From an uncultured SAR86 cluster bacterium (GTDB lineage: Bacteria > Pseudomonadota > Gammaproteobacteria > Magnimaribacterales > D2472), in the NCBI GenBank assembly GCA_902628925.1, contig CACOPA010000003.1, positions 1-64,000 on the forward strand: a stretch of 64,000 nucleotides of DNA. Direction: 5' to 3'. The notes below the pieces were generated by a model. That model worked only from the letters and a program-made list of their open reading frames with translations, did not search any database and had not been told where the DNA came from. Position 1 is the stretch's first letter. Each line of letters begins with the position of its first letter. Position numbers and translations under genes: made by a program. Shown here one piece after another: positions 8,037 through 17,233 of the stretch.

Positions 8037-9031
8037 GCGACTTACTCTTAAACCTTTTAAAATTTTTTAACCCAGAAACGTCACATTCGCTAAGTCTTTC
8101 ATTGCTTAAAATTGCGCATAAATTGCATTTATATTCCTTACTAGGAATTAAATTTAATTTCAAAAACCAAGATTCGCTTGTATTTAAAAATTTAACTTTC
8201 AAAAATAGACTCGGAACTGCAGCTGGGCTTGATAAAAACGCTGACTATATTGAATGTTTAGGTGCATTGGGGTTTGGGTTTTTAGAGGTAGGAACTGTTA
8301 CCCCTAGGCCCCAAATCGGTAATCCAAGACCAAGAGTTTTTAGATTCAGTAAACATAATTCTGTTATCAATAAACTCGGTTTTAATAATAAAGGATTAGA
8401 GCACTTAGTTAATAACATTAAAAGATCTAAATATGATGGAGTTTTGGGAGTAAATATTGGTGCAAATAAAGACTCTAATGAAGATCAACGAATCAAAGAT
8501 TATTTAATTTGTTTTAGAGGGGTAGCAGAGTATGCAGATTACATTACCATTAATATATCCTCACCAAATACGCCAGGTCTTAGAGATTTGCACTCTAACA
8601 ATAATATAGCTGAGCTGTTAAAAAAGATTTCATTAGAAAGAGAAAAGCTAAATTATAAAAATCCAATTTTTCTAAAGATTAGTCCTGATGAAGATCAGAA
8701 CACATATCAAAACATAATTAACGCAGTGATTGAGTATAATCTTGATGGTTTAATTGCTACTAATACAACAATTCAAAGAGACCAATCTAGTTCGAGCTCA
8801 ATCACAGATACTCAGGGTGGCTTATCCGGCAGACTACTGTATGACAAATCTAATGAAGTACTTAAGCAAATAGCTGATCATTCGAAACAAAATCTTCTAA
8901 TCATAGGTGTTGGAGGAGTTGACAGCAGAGACTCTTTTTATCATAAACTTAAATTAGGTTCATCCCTGGTTCAGGTCTACACAGGATTTATTTTTAGAGG
9001 CCCAAAGCTAATAAAAGCAATACTTGAGTAA
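8033..9031 (+). CDS. pyrD: Dihydroorotate dehydrogenase (quinone), class 2
   Basis: This 332-residue enzyme oxidises dihydroorotate to orotate at the inner membrane, passing electrons to quinone (pyrimidine synthesis). An N-terminal amphipathic stretch with LLNLLKFFNPETSHSLSL is typical of the membrane-associated class 2. GTAAGLDKNADY binds FMN, and NISSPNTPGLRDL carries the catalytic Ser. The start is taken as TTG 8033, overlapping the galU TGA as TTGA. This gives a length close to E. coli PyrD (336), whereas the upstream ATG at 7967 would add 22 unrelated residues. A second pyrimidine enzyme, a dihydroorotase, lies at 57466. Confidence 0.93.
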   Translation: MSDLLLNLLKFFNPETSHSLSLSLLKIAHKLHLYSLLGIKFNFKNQDSLVFKNLTFKNRLGTAAGLDKNADYIECLGALGFGFLEVGTVTPRPQIGNPRPRVFRFSKHNSVINKLGFNNKGLEHLVNNIKRSKYDGVLGVNIGANKDSNEDQRIKDYLICFRGVAEYADYITINISSPNTPGLRDLHSNNNIAELLKKISLEREKLNYKNPIFLKISPDEDQNTYQNIINAVIEYNLDGLIATNTTIQRDQSSSSSITDTQGGLSGRLLYDKSNEVLKQIADHSKQNLLIIGVGGVDSRDSFYHKLKLGSSLVQVYTGFIFRGPKLIKAILE

Positions 9032-9034
9032 GTT

Positions 9035-9469
9035 ATGGAAATTATTATCCCTCTCTTAGTGATAATTTTTTTAGCTGGGTCAATAGGCTTCTTAAGACCA
9101 TCAAAAAAAATGAAGTTTCTTGCTGAATTAAGAGTTGCAGCACTGAAGCTTGGATTCAAGATTAATTCATCAATTACATTAAAAAATAAGTTCAAAAACA
9201 TGCAACCTAATCTAGTTTTATATCAGATAAGAAATACTACATCTATAGAAAAAGGGCAATTTGTAAGAGACGAAAATACATTGAAATTATATGATCCAGC
9301 ATCATTAAAATTTGATCCAGATTTTGTAAATATTGAAAAAAAAATTAATCAATTACCTCAATCAATACTTGAAATTATTTTTTTTGAGTCCAATATAGCT
9401 ATCCTTTGGGATGAAAAATTAGGTTTAAGTGAGTTGAAAAAAATTCATCATTCCATAAATAAGATTTAA
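9035..9469 (+). CDS. Membrane-anchored protein of unknown function
   Basis: I do not recognise the function. The 144-residue product has one N-terminal hydrophobic segment (residues 3-20, then RPSKK), consistent with a membrane anchor and the rest in the cytosol. The soluble part opens with MKFLAELRVAALKLGFKI, a pattern seen in anchored proteins of unknown function in other Gammaproteobacteria. It ends in a basic amphipathic helix. It starts 3 bases after the pyrD stop and precedes topA by 18 bases, so it is probably co-transcribed with both. No catalytic motif, cysteine pair or repeat is evident. Confidence 0.75.
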   Translation: MEIIIPLLVIIFLAGSIGFLRPSKKMKFLAELRVAALKLGFKINSSITLKNKFKNMQPNLVLYQIRNTTSIEKGQFVRDENTLKLYDPASLKFDPDFVNIEKKINQLPQSILEIIFFESNIAILWDEKLGLSELKKIHHSINKI

Positions 9470-9487
9470 TTAAGAACAAAAAATTTA

Positions 9488-12082
9488 ATGCCATCAAGTC
9501 TTGTAATAGTAGAGTCACCCGCAAAAGCAAAAACTATTTCTAAATATTTAGGTGATGAATATATCGTTAAATCAAGCGTCGGCCACATTCGTGACCTTCC
9601 TAAAAAAGGTATTAAATCAGGCGCCAAAAGAAATGTAATTCCTAAAGACCTGCCAGCTGATGAAAAGGCAAGATTAAAAAAAATTAATGAAAGAAAAAGA
9701 TTAATAAATCGTATGGGAGTTGACCCTGATAGTAATTGGAAAGCCACTTATCAAATCATTCCTGAAAAAGAGAAAGTAATTAAAGAGCTTAAAACCTCTG
9801 CTAAGAAGGTTGAAAATATTCTTCTAGCAACTGACTTAGATAGAGAGGGAGAGGCAATTGCTTGGCATTTAAAAGAGGCACTAGGTCCAGAAAAATATAA
9901 TTTTCAAAGAGTAAGATTTAATGCGATTACTAAGGATTCAATCCTTGAAGCATTTTCTGATCCAAAGGAGATCGATCAGAACTTAGTCAATGCACAGCAA
10001 GCCAGAAGATTTCTTGACAGGGTGGTGGGATTTGAGCTTTCTCCCTTACTTTGGGCAAAAATTGCAAGGAATTTGTCTGCCGGAAGAGTTCAATCAGTTG
10101 CACTAAGATTATTGGTTGAAAAAGAAAAGAGTATTAAGGAATTCAAACCTGAAGAGTTTTGGGATGTGAGCTTTATTGCAAAAGATTCTAATGACATCGA
10201 AATTAATTTTGATTTACCTAGAAAAAAAACTGATCCACTTTTATCAGCTGAAGAAGCAAAAAGTATTCAAGCTCTAATTGAAAATACTAATCTTAATATT
10301 TCATCAATTTCACAAAGACCAGTTAAAACAAAACCAAAGCCTCCGTTTATTACATCTACTCTTCAGCAAGCTGCAAGCACTAGGCTAGGTTTTAATGTTA
10401 AAAGGACAATGAGGGTAGCACAAAAATTGTATGAAAATGGTTTTATAACCTACATGAGAACCGATGCTCCTTCATTATCAAAAGAGTCTATCCAGGATGC
10501 AAGAGCATTTATTGGTGATGAACTTGGCTCTAGTTATTTAACGAATGCTCCAAGAATCTATTCATCACAGGAAAATGCGCAAGAGGCTCATGAAGCTATT
10601 AGACCAACGAGTGCCTCTAGGAAACCCGGAATGATAACTTCATCTTCAGATGAGGAGCAGCGATTATATGAACTTATTTGGCAACAATTCATAAGTTCTC
10701 AGATGCCAGATGCAGAATATTTATCTACTTCAGCAAAAGTAAATCTAGAAGGATATGAATTTGTTGCTAGAGGTAGAGAGGTTGTATTTGATGGGTTTAC
10801 CAAAGTCATGCCGCCACGTAAAGATGAAGATGCAATTTTGCCTCCACTTGCAGAAGGAGATACCTTAAATCTTGTTGATCTTAAAAATGAAAAGAAGTTT
10901 ACAAAACCACCCGCCAGGTTTTCCGAAGCCGCACTTGTTAAAGAACTTGAAAAAAGAGGTATTGGCAGACCATCAACTTATGCAAACATTATTTCTACCA
11001 TTCAAGACAGGGGCTATGTATCAATTGAGAACAGAAGGTTCTTTGTTAAAAAAATAGGAATGATTGTTTCAGATAGATTAATGGAAAGCTTCGATGACAT
11101 TATGGATTACGGTTTTACTGCAAACTTTGAGACACAACTTGATGATATTGCGAATGGAACTAAGGATTGGATTTCAGTATTAAACTCATATTATGAAGCG
11201 TTCCAAGATGATCTAAAAAATGCCTCTGATCCAGAAATGGGAATGAGAGGCAATAAGGCAACTCCTACTAATATTAATTGTCCTCAATGCGGAATAAATA
11301 AACTAAATATCAGAAATGCAAGCAACGGAGTTTTTCTTGGATGTGCAGGATACAGATTGGAAGGGGATGAACAATGCAAAAAAACACTAAACTTAATTTC
11401 TGGTGATGAAGCTATAAGTGTTGATGATCAAGAAGAAGCAGAAAATTTAGTTATTAAAAAAAGATGTCCTCTATGTGATACCAGCATGGATAACTATCTA
11501 ATTGATGAGCGCCATAAGTTGCATGTTTGTTCAAATAATCCTGACTGCAAAGGTGTCATCGTTGAAGAGGGCAACTTTAAGATCAAAGGATATGATGGCC
11601 CAACATTGGAATGTCATAAATGCGGAGCTGATATGCAGCTTAAAACAGGTAGGTATGGCAAATACTTTGGTTGCAGCAACGATAATTGCGGTGCTACAAG
11701 AAGATTGCAAAGAAATGGAGATCCTTATCCAATATTTATGGATCCAATTGCATTAGAAGATCTTAAGTGTAAAAAAGTTGATGACTATTATCTTTTAAGG
11801 GATAGTCTTAAAGGATTATTTCTAGCAGCTAGTCAGTTTCCTAAAAACAGAGAAACAAGAGCACCTTCTGTAGAGGAATTAAAGATGGCGGGTAGTCAAC
11901 TACCGGAAAAACATCAATACCTTTTAACAGCTCCAAGTCATGCTGAATCAGGTCATCCATACATCATTAGATACAACAAGGCTGCAGATGTTCATTATCT
12001 ATCAGCCGAAAATGAAGGAAAAAAAACTGGAATTAGCTCAACATTTGAATCAGGTACCTGGGTAACAAAGTCCAAAAAATAG
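9488..12082 (+). CDS. topA: DNA topoisomerase I (type IA)
   Basis: This 864-residue enzyme relaxes negatively supercoiled DNA. The Toprim domain opens with VIVESPAKAKTISKYLG (about residues 6-22) and contains LATDLDREGEAIAWHL. The active-site tyrosine is Tyr322 in FITYMRTDAPSLS. The C-terminal region carries three four-Cys zinc ribbons (starting CPQCG, CPLCD and CHKCG) followed by a basic tail. This matches E. coli TopA in architecture and length. It lies downstream of pyrD and upstream of a small acidic protein and lexA, a neighbourhood shared with other Gammaproteobacteria such as Pseudomonas, where topA and lexA are close. Confidence 0.97.
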   Translation: MPSSLVIVESPAKAKTISKYLGDEYIVKSSVGHIRDLPKKGIKSGAKRNVIPKDLPADEKARLKKINERKRLINRMGVDPDSNWKATYQIIPEKEKVIKELKTSAKKVENILLATDLDREGEAIAWHLKEALGPEKYNFQRVRFNAITKDSILEAFSDPKEIDQNLVNAQQARRFLDRVVGFELSPLLWAKIARNLSAGRVQSVALRLLVEKEKSIKEFKPEEFWDVSFIAKDSNDIEINFDLPRKKTDPLLSAEEAKSIQALIENTNLNISSISQRPVKTKPKPPFITSTLQQAASTRLGFNVKRTMRVAQKLYENGFITYMRTDAPSLSKESIQDARAFIGDELGSSYLTNAPRIYSSQENAQEAHEAIRPTSASRKPGMITSSSDEEQRLYELIWQQFISSQMPDAEYLSTSAKVNLEGYEFVARGREVVFDGFTKVMPPRKDEDAILPPLAEGDTLNLVDLKNEKKFTKPPARFSEAALVKELEKRGIGRPSTYANIISTIQDRGYVSIENRRFFVKKIGMIVSDRLMESFDDIMDYGFTANFETQLDDIANGTKDWISVLNSYYEAFQDDLKNASDPEMGMRGNKATPTNINCPQCGINKLNIRNASNGVFLGCAGYRLEGDEQCKKTLNLISGDEAISVDDQEEAENLVIKKRCPLCDTSMDNYLIDERHKLHVCSNNPDCKGVIVEEGNFKIKGYDGPTLECHKCGADMQLKTGRYGKYFGCSNDNCGATRRLQRNGDPYPIFMDPIALEDLKCKKVDDYYLLRDSLKGLFLAASQFPKNRETRAPSVEELKMAGSQLPEKHQYLLTAPSHAESGHPYIIRYNKAADVHYLSAENEGKKTGISSTFESGTWVTKSKK

Positions 12083-12118
12083 CCTTTTAAAAATTTATCT
12101 TTATGTTAAGGTCAATAT

Positions 12119-12376
12119 ATGTCTAATTATCTCGAACTAACACAATTACCAGACGGGACAATCGTCCTTAGAAGATCAGATGATCATGAAAATCCAATTG
12201 TTAAAATTGAATTTGGTAAAGAATCAAAAGACTTTTTGAATGGAGAAGAGTTAGCTGTAGCTAAAGAAATGATCAGAGCTGGAATAGAGAGCGTGAGCGG
12301 AAATGTTATAGACTTCGACGAGTTTTTTGATTCAAAAATGCAACGTGTTTCTAAGAAACCAGTTACTGTGCATTAA
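12119..12376 (+). CDS. Small acidic conserved-looking protein, function unknown
   Basis: An 85-residue protein that I cannot assign. It has a short beta-rich N-terminal half (LTQLPDGTIVLRRSDDHENPIVKIEF) and a helical middle (GEELAVAKEMIRAGIESV). There is no signal peptide, transmembrane segment, cysteine or nucleotide-binding motif. It follows topA by 36 bases and overlaps the lexA stop by 4 bases in convergent orientation. Codon use resembles that of its neighbours, so it is probably a real gene rather than a chance frame. Confidence 0.7.
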   Translation: MSNYLELTQLPDGTIVLRRSDDHENPIVKIEFGKESKDFLNGEELAVAKEMIRAGIESVSGNVIDFDEFFDSKMQRVSKKPVTVH

Positions 12377-12981
12377 TTTTTTCTTATTAACCCTACACCG
12401 ATACCTTCAACTTCTGCAGATTCGTTTCTGAGATCGATATGAATTGGATCGAAGTCTTTGTTAGCAGGCTTTAGTAATAATTTATGATTTTCTTTAAAAA
12501 TATATTTTAAAGTAACATCATCTTCAGTTCTGACTACAGCCAAATCACCATTTTTGAAATCATTAGTTTTATGAATGGCCACTAGATCATCTTCATAGAT
12601 GCCATCCTCTATCATTGATAGTCCTTTGACCTTAAGAAAATAATCTACGTTTCTAGAAAATAAACTGGGATCAACATTGATTTCTCTTTCTATGTTTTCG
12701 GATGCCAGGGTTGCAGAACCTGCTGCTACCAAGCCAATAACTGGAACACTTCCACCTGATGAACTTTTTTTGTTTTTAATGCTGATTCCTCTGGAAGAAC
12801 CCCCAGCAATGGAAATAATATCTTTCTTTTCCAACGCGCGCAGATGACTCTCTGCAGCATTTGGAGATTTAAAGCCCAATTTTTGGCAAATTTCAGCTCT
12901 TGTAGGCGGGAATCCTGTCTTATTAATACTTTCTTCTATACAATTTAAAACTTTAGATTGTTGTGCAGTTAAATCTTTCAT
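12373..12981 (-). CDS. lexA: LexA repressor of the SOS response
   Basis: This 202-residue repressor and self-cleaving protease has an N-terminal winged helix-turn-helix (residues 1-66, with PPTRAEICQKLGFKSPNAAESHLRAL). The cleavage bond is Ala87-Gly88 in VAAGSA. The Ser122 (GLSMIEDG) and Lys159 (VTLKY) dyad completes the peptidase S24 domain. Length equals E. coli LexA. The start is an ATG at 12981 preceded by an AT-rich gap that carries a LexA-type SOS box, so autoregulation is expected. It is divergent from a 5'-nucleotidase gene that shares the same control region. Confidence 0.97.
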   Translation of the reverse strand: MKDLTAQQSKVLNCIEESINKTGFPPTRAEICQKLGFKSPNAAESHLRALEKKDIISIAGGSSRGISIKNKKSSSGGSVPVIGLVAAGSATLASENIEREINVDPSLFSRNVDYFLKVKGLSMIEDGIYEDDLVAIHKTNDFKNGDLAVVRTEDDVTLKYIFKENHKLLLKPANKDFDPIHIDLRNESAEVEGIGVGLIRKN

Positions 12982-12992
12982 AATTTAAAAAA

Positions 12993-13012
12993 TACTATAT
13001 ATTTATACAGTA
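12993..13012. promoter_or_regulatory. SOS box between lexA and the 5'-nucleotidase operon
   Basis: Read on the minus strand the site is TACTGTATAAATATATAGTA, one mismatch from the CTGT-N8-ACAG LexA consensus. It is identical at 19 of 20 positions to the box before umuD. It covers TATAGT, the likely -10 for lexA on the minus strand, and abuts TATAAA at 13011-13016, a possible -10 for the divergent nucleotidase gene. LexA bound here could repress both directions. Confidence 0.85.
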
Positions 13013-13031
13013 TAAAAATTTATTAAACATT

Positions 13032-13928
13032 ATGCAACCAGAACGTTCAAAACTAACTATAGGCATATCATCAAGAGCTTTATTCAATCTAAATAATAGC
13101 CATGAAATTTTTGTAAACGAAGGAGTTGATGCCTATAAAAATTATCAAATTAAGAATGAAAATAAGATACTTGAACCTGGTGATGGCTTTAGCTTAGTTA
13201 AAAAAATTTTAAATCTAAATAGCTATTTTTCTGATGATCAAAGAGTTGAAGTAGTTCTGCTATCAAGAAACACAGCTGATACTGGCCTGCGAGTATTTAA
13301 TTCAATTGAAGAATATGGACTCAATATTTCCAGGGCAGTGTTTTGTGGAGGAGAGAGCCCATACAAATATGTGGAAGCTTTTGAAGTTGATCTTTTTTTA
13401 TCAGCCAGCACAGAGGACGTTAAGAGGGCAATTGAAAACGGAGTTGCTGCAGCAAAAATTCTTTCATCAAAATCTAGACCACTTTCTAAGGACAAAGAAC
13501 TAAGAATTGCCTTTGATGGTGACTCAGTAATATTTTCTGATGAAGCAGAAAAATTATTTGAGGAGAAAGGTTTAAAAGCTTTTCTAGAAAATGAAAAGCA
13601 ATCTAGGTCTCCTTTAAAAGCTGGCCCTTTTAAGTTATTTCTTGTGGAGTTAAATAAAATCCAGTCTGAATTAGATCCGGATAATTGTCCTATTAGAACA
13701 GCACTGGTGACTGCCCGATCAGCCCCTTCGCATAAAAGAGTTATTGAGACCCTCCGAGATTGGGGTGTCAGGATAGATGAGTCCCTTTTTCTAGGTGGGA
13801 TGGATAAGGGGGAGTTTCTATCCTCTTTTAATGCAGATATTTTTTTTGATGATCAACATAAGAATATTGAAGAGGCTTCTGATAAAGTAGCAGCAGGACA
13901 TGTTCTATACGGTGTAAAAAATAAATGA
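13032..13928 (+). CDS. Cytosolic 5'-nucleotidase family protein
   Basis: This 298-residue protein resembles the family that includes animal cytosolic 5'-nucleotidase I (Pfam 5-nucleotidase), which dephosphorylates nucleoside monophosphates. Recognisable blocks are ALFNLNNSHEIF near the N-terminus, ELRIAFDGDSVIFSDEAE at about residues 155-172, PLKAGPFKLFLVELNKIQ, and RTALVTARSAPSHKRVIETLRDWGV with FLGGMDKGEFL near the end. There is no signal peptide, so it is cytosolic. Its ATG lies 20 bases beyond the lexA SOS box. Its TGA overlaps the thrH start. Nucleotide salvage or pool control during DNA damage is an inference from that position. Confidence 0.82.
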   Translation: MQPERSKLTIGISSRALFNLNNSHEIFVNEGVDAYKNYQIKNENKILEPGDGFSLVKKILNLNSYFSDDQRVEVVLLSRNTADTGLRVFNSIEEYGLNISRAVFCGGESPYKYVEAFEVDLFLSASTEDVKRAIENGVAAAKILSSKSRPLSKDKELRIAFDGDSVIFSDEAEKLFEEKGLKAFLENEKQSRSPLKAGPFKLFLVELNKIQSELDPDNCPIRTALVTARSAPSHKRVIETLRDWGVRIDESLFLGGMDKGEFLSSFNADIFFDDQHKNIEEASDKVAAGHVLYGVKNK

Positions 13929-14524
13929 AAATAGCTTGCTTTGATATGGAGGGCACACTAACTCCTGAAATTTGGGAACAAGTTGCACTTGATACGGGTA
14001 TCGAAGGTTTCAATAAAACCACTAGAGATATTCCAGATTATGGGGAGTTGATGGATTTTAGACTAGAGTTAATGGCATCGAATAATCTAGGCATTTCTGA
14101 AATTCAAAACGCAGTTAATAAACTTGATTTATTAGATGGTGCAAAAGATTTTCTTGACGAGATCAAAGAGAGTTTTCAGGTTGTTATTCTATCTGATACA
14201 TTTCATGAATTTGCATCACCTCTGATGAAGAAGATGGGTTATCCATTATTGCTTTGTCATAATTTAGATCTTGACAAGGATGGATCAATTAAAGGTTACA
14301 AACTTCGACATACCAAAGCAAAGCAACAAGCCATAGAAGCTTTTCAATCAATAGGCTATCAGTGCTTAGCGGCAGGAGACTCATATAATGATATTCAAAT
14401 GTTTGATGTTGCAGATCATGCTTTTTTTATGAATGCTCCAGAAAAGATCGCAATGGAATTTCCAAAAATACCTTCCTTTAATAAATATGATGATCTCAAA
14501 AAAGCTTTTTTAGAAGTGGTATGA
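13925..14524 (+). CDS. thrH: ThrH-type phosphoserine phosphatase / homoserine phosphotransferase
   Basis: This 199-residue HAD-superfamily enzyme matches ThrH of Pseudomonas, which releases serine from phosphoserine and can transfer the phosphate to homoserine. Motif I is [12 protein letters not shown], with Asp7 as nucleophile and Glu where most HAD phosphatases have Asp, as is usual in ThrH. Motif II is [12 protein letters not shown], and motif IV is [12 protein letters not shown]. Length matches ThrH (about 205). It overlaps the upstream nucleotidase and the downstream queH by ATGA junctions, so the three are one transcript. Confidence 0.9.
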   Translation: MKIACFDMEGTLTPEIWEQVALDTGIEGFNKTTRDIPDYGELMDFRLELMASNNLGISEIQNAVNKLDLLDGAKDFLDEIKESFQVVILSDTFHEFASPLMKKMGYPLLLCHNLDLDKDGSIKGYKLRHTKAKQQAIEAFQSIGYQCLAAGDSYNDIQMFDVADHAFFMNAPEKIAMEFPKIPSFNKYDDLKKAFLEVV

Positions 14525-15189
14525 AAATAAAAAAAGATTTAAGCCTTGATGGCTATGAAAGACCTAAACTTGAGGTTCCAAATAAAGAATCAAAGCTACT
14601 TCTCCATAGTTGCTGTGCTCCATGTGCTGGAGAAATTATGGAAGCAATTGCATCCTCAGAGATTAAAACAACTGTTTTTTTCTACAATCCAAACATTCAT
14701 CCTAAAGAAGAGTACGAGATACGCAAAGACGAAAATAAAAGGTTTTGTGATCAGTTAGGTTTTGAATTTATTGATGCTGACTACGACAAAGAAAACTGGT
14801 TTGAGCGAATTAAAGGGCTTGAAAATGAGCCTGAAAGAGGTGCCAGATGTACAAAATGTTTTGATATGAGGTTTGAACGCTCGGCTTTATTTGCACATGA
14901 ACATGACTTTCCAACTTTTGCTACCACACTTGGAATTTCAAGATGGAAAGATATGAAACAAATTAATGACAGTGGTCATCGAGCTGCATCAAGGTATCAA
15001 AAAGTAAACTATTGGGATTTTAATTGGAGAAAACAGGGTGGCTCATCAAGGATGATTGAAATTTCAAAACGAGAGAACTTTTATCAACAAGAATACTGTG
15101 GATGTGTTTATAGTCTCAGAGATACCAATAAGTGGAGAATGTCTCAAAACAAGCCTCGTATAATTAGAGGTATTAAATTCTATAATTAA
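14521..15189 (+). CDS. queH: Epoxyqueuosine reductase QueH
   Basis: This 222-residue enzyme performs the last step of queuosine synthesis, reducing epoxyqueuosine in tRNA. It is the non-cobalamin alternative to QueG. The family's cysteine pattern is complete: [10 protein letters not shown] near residues 29-38, [11 protein letters not shown] in the middle and EYCGCVYSL near the end, together supplying metal or cluster ligands. The blocks [19 protein letters not shown] and [14 protein letters not shown] are typical. It starts at the ATG overlapping the thrH stop. The next gene, prpB, follows after about 40 bases, so read-through is possible. Confidence 0.92.
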   Translation: MKIKKDLSLDGYERPKLEVPNKESKLLLHSCCAPCAGEIMEAIASSEIKTTVFFYNPNIHPKEEYEIRKDENKRFCDQLGFEFIDADYDKENWFERIKGLENEPERGARCTKCFDMRFERSALFAHEHDFPTFATTLGISRWKDMKQINDSGHRAASRYQKVNYWDFNWRKQGGSSRMIEISKRENFYQQEYCGCVYSLRDTNKWRMSQNKPRIIRGIKFYN

Positions 15190-15201
15190 TTTGGGAAATC
15201 G

Positions 15202-15215
15202 AATCCCGAGGGATT
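15202..15215. promoter_or_regulatory. Perfect 6+2+6 palindrome just before prpB
   Basis: AATCCC-GA-GGGATT is a perfect inverted repeat in the 40-base gap between queH and prpB. It overlaps GAGGGA, the best available ribosome-binding sequence. It could be an operator half-site pair or a small hairpin affecting prpB translation. Only the symmetry is observed. Confidence 0.35.
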
Positions 15216-15229
15216 ACAATACCTGCTCG

Positions 15230-16111
15230 ATGGAAAGTCCAGGGAAAAAATTCAGAGAAGCTATAGCAGATAATAACCCATTGATGGTTGTCGGCGCAGT
15301 AAATGCATATTGTGCAAAAATGGCTGAAAAAGCTGGCCATAAAGCCCTTTATCTTTCTGGAGCAGGGGTTGCTAATGCATCTTTTGGATTGCCTGATTTA
15401 GCCATCACAACTCTAAATGATGTTGCTGAAGACTCAAGAAGAATCACACAAGCAACTGATCTACCTCTTTTAATTGATATTGATACAGGCTTTGGTGGTG
15501 CATTTAGTATTAGTCGTACTATAAAAGAAATGATTGCTGCAGATGTCGCGGCAGTTCATATCGAAGACCAGGTTACTCAAAAAAGATGTGGCCACAGACC
15601 AAACAAAAGTCTTGTCGATAAAATTGAAATGAGTGATCGAATAAAGGCCGCAGTTGATGGTCGAACAGATGAAAGTTTTTTCATCATGGCAAGAACTGAT
15701 GCATATGCGACCGAAGGAATGGAAGGAGCCATAGATAGATGCAAAGAATACATCGTCGCTGGAGCTGATGGATTATTTTTAGAAGCTGTTCATAGTTTAG
15801 AGGATTACAAGCAATTGAAAGACGCGTTACAAGTTCCCGTCCTTGCAAACATTACTGAATTTGGAAAGACACCGCTTTTTACTGCTGAGGAACTTGCATC
15901 AGTTGGAGTTGATATAATGCTCTTTCCTTTGTCTGCTTTTAGAGCAATGAATAAAGCAGCAGAGTCTGTATATAAAGATATCTTTACTAATGGGTCTCAG
16001 GCAAATTCAGTAGAAAATATGCAGACAAGAGATGAACTATACGAGTATTTAAACTATCATTCATTTGAAGAAAAATTAGATGAATTATTCAAACGTAAGG
16101 GGAATAAATAA
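15230..16111 (+). CDS. prpB: 2-methylisocitrate lyase
   Basis: This 293-residue enzyme splits 2-methylisocitrate to pyruvate and succinate, the last step of the methylcitrate cycle for propionyl-CoA. It aligns with E. coli PrpB from [10 protein letters not shown] onward, which fixes the start at ATG 15230. The frame is open to a TTG at 15191, but the extra residues have no family match. The catalytic loop with KRCGHRPNK and metal residues in [10 protein letters not shown] mark the isocitrate lyase superfamily. It is followed directly by prpC and prpD in the usual operon order. No prpR regulator or prpE ligase is in view. Confidence 0.93.
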   Translation: MESPGKKFREAIADNNPLMVVGAVNAYCAKMAEKAGHKALYLSGAGVANASFGLPDLAITTLNDVAEDSRRITQATDLPLLIDIDTGFGGAFSISRTIKEMIAADVAAVHIEDQVTQKRCGHRPNKSLVDKIEMSDRIKAAVDGRTDESFFIMARTDAYATEGMEGAIDRCKEYIVAGADGLFLEAVHSLEDYKQLKDALQVPVLANITEFGKTPLFTAEELASVGVDIMLFPLSAFRAMNKAAESVYKDIFTNGSQANSVENMQTRDELYEYLNYHSFEEKLDELFKRKGNK

Positions 16112-17233
16112 ATGGTTAAGAAGTTAGAGGGAGCAGGGCTCCGAGGTCAAGTTGCAGGTGAAACATCGCTTTGTACTGTTGGGCAAGAGGAAGGATTGGC
16201 TTATAGGGGTCATAAAATTGAGACTCTTGCTGAAAAAGGTACTTTTGAAGAAGTTGCTTATCTACTACTTTATGGGAAGTTACCCAATCAATCAGAACTT
16301 GATTCATACAAAGAGCTTTTAAAGGGACAGAGAGACCTACCCCAAGAACTTAAAGAGGTTTTAAAAAAAATACCTGCCAGTGCTCATCCCATGGATGTTA
16401 TGCGAACTGGAACCTCCATGCTTGGTAACCTTGAAGCCGAAGGAGACTTTTCAAACCAATTAAATTCAATCAATAGAATGGTTGCAACCATGCCTTCAAT
16501 TGTTACTTATTGGTATAAGTATTCTCATGATGGTGAGGATATCTCCTTAGTTAATGATGAGGACACCATGGCAGGTCATTTTCTTCACATTCTCCATGGG
16601 AAGACACCTTCAGATTTATTTAGAAGAGTGATGGATGCTTCTTTAATTTTATACGCAGAACATGAATTTAATGCTTCAACCTTTACAGCAAGAGTTTGTG
16701 CTTCGACTATGTCAGATATTCATTCATGTGTTGTTGCAGCCATTGGTTCTTTAAGAGGTCCACTTCATGGTGGAGCGAATGAAGCAGCTATGGAAATGAT
16801 AGAAAATTGGAAAACAAGAGAAGAAGCTAAAGATAACATACTTAAGATGCTTGCCAACAAAGATAAGATAATGGGTTTTGGTCATGCTGTTTATTCTGAG
16901 AGAGATCCAAGAAACGCAGTTATTAAAGAATTCTCAAAAGAGCTCGCCGAAGCATACGGTGACGATAACCTTTATCAGGTTAGTGAAGAAGTTGAAACTG
17001 TCATGTGGGACGAAAAGAAACTTTTCCCAAATGCAGACTTTTTTCATGCATCAGCTTATTTTTACATGGGGATCCCAACAAAACTATTTACCCCGATCTT
17101 CGTCATGTCGCGAGTTACAGGATGGACTGCTCACTGTATGGAGCAAAGAGCTAATAATAGAATTATCAGGCCAAGTGCTGACTATACAGGACCTGAGTCA
17201 TCTGAGTGGGTCAACATAGAAGATAGAGAATAA
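16112..17233 (+). CDS. prpC: 2-methylcitrate synthase
   Basis: This 373-residue enzyme condenses propionyl-CoA with oxaloacetate to 2-methylcitrate. It is a citrate synthase fold of the short bacterial type. [16 protein letters not shown] carries an active-site His, and [17 protein letters not shown] carries the second His and substrate Arg. The position between prpB and prpD, immediately after the prpB TAA with AAGGGG as ribosome-binding site, argues for methylcitrate rather than ordinary citrate synthase. The two cannot be told apart with certainty by motif alone. Its TAA overlaps the prpD ATG by one base. Confidence 0.9.
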   Translation: MVKKLEGAGLRGQVAGETSLCTVGQEEGLAYRGHKIETLAEKGTFEEVAYLLLYGKLPNQSELDSYKELLKGQRDLPQELKEVLKKIPASAHPMDVMRTGTSMLGNLEAEGDFSNQLNSINRMVATMPSIVTYWYKYSHDGEDISLVNDEDTMAGHFLHILHGKTPSDLFRRVMDASLILYAEHEFNASTFTARVCASTMSDIHSCVVAAIGSLRGPLHGGANEAAMEMIENWKTREEAKDNILKMLANKDKIMGFGHAVYSERDPRNAVIKEFSKELAEAYGDDNLYQVSEEVETVMWDEKKLFPNADFFHASAYFYMGIPTKLFTPIFVMSRVTGWTAHCMEQRANNRIIRPSADYTGPESSEWVNIEDRE

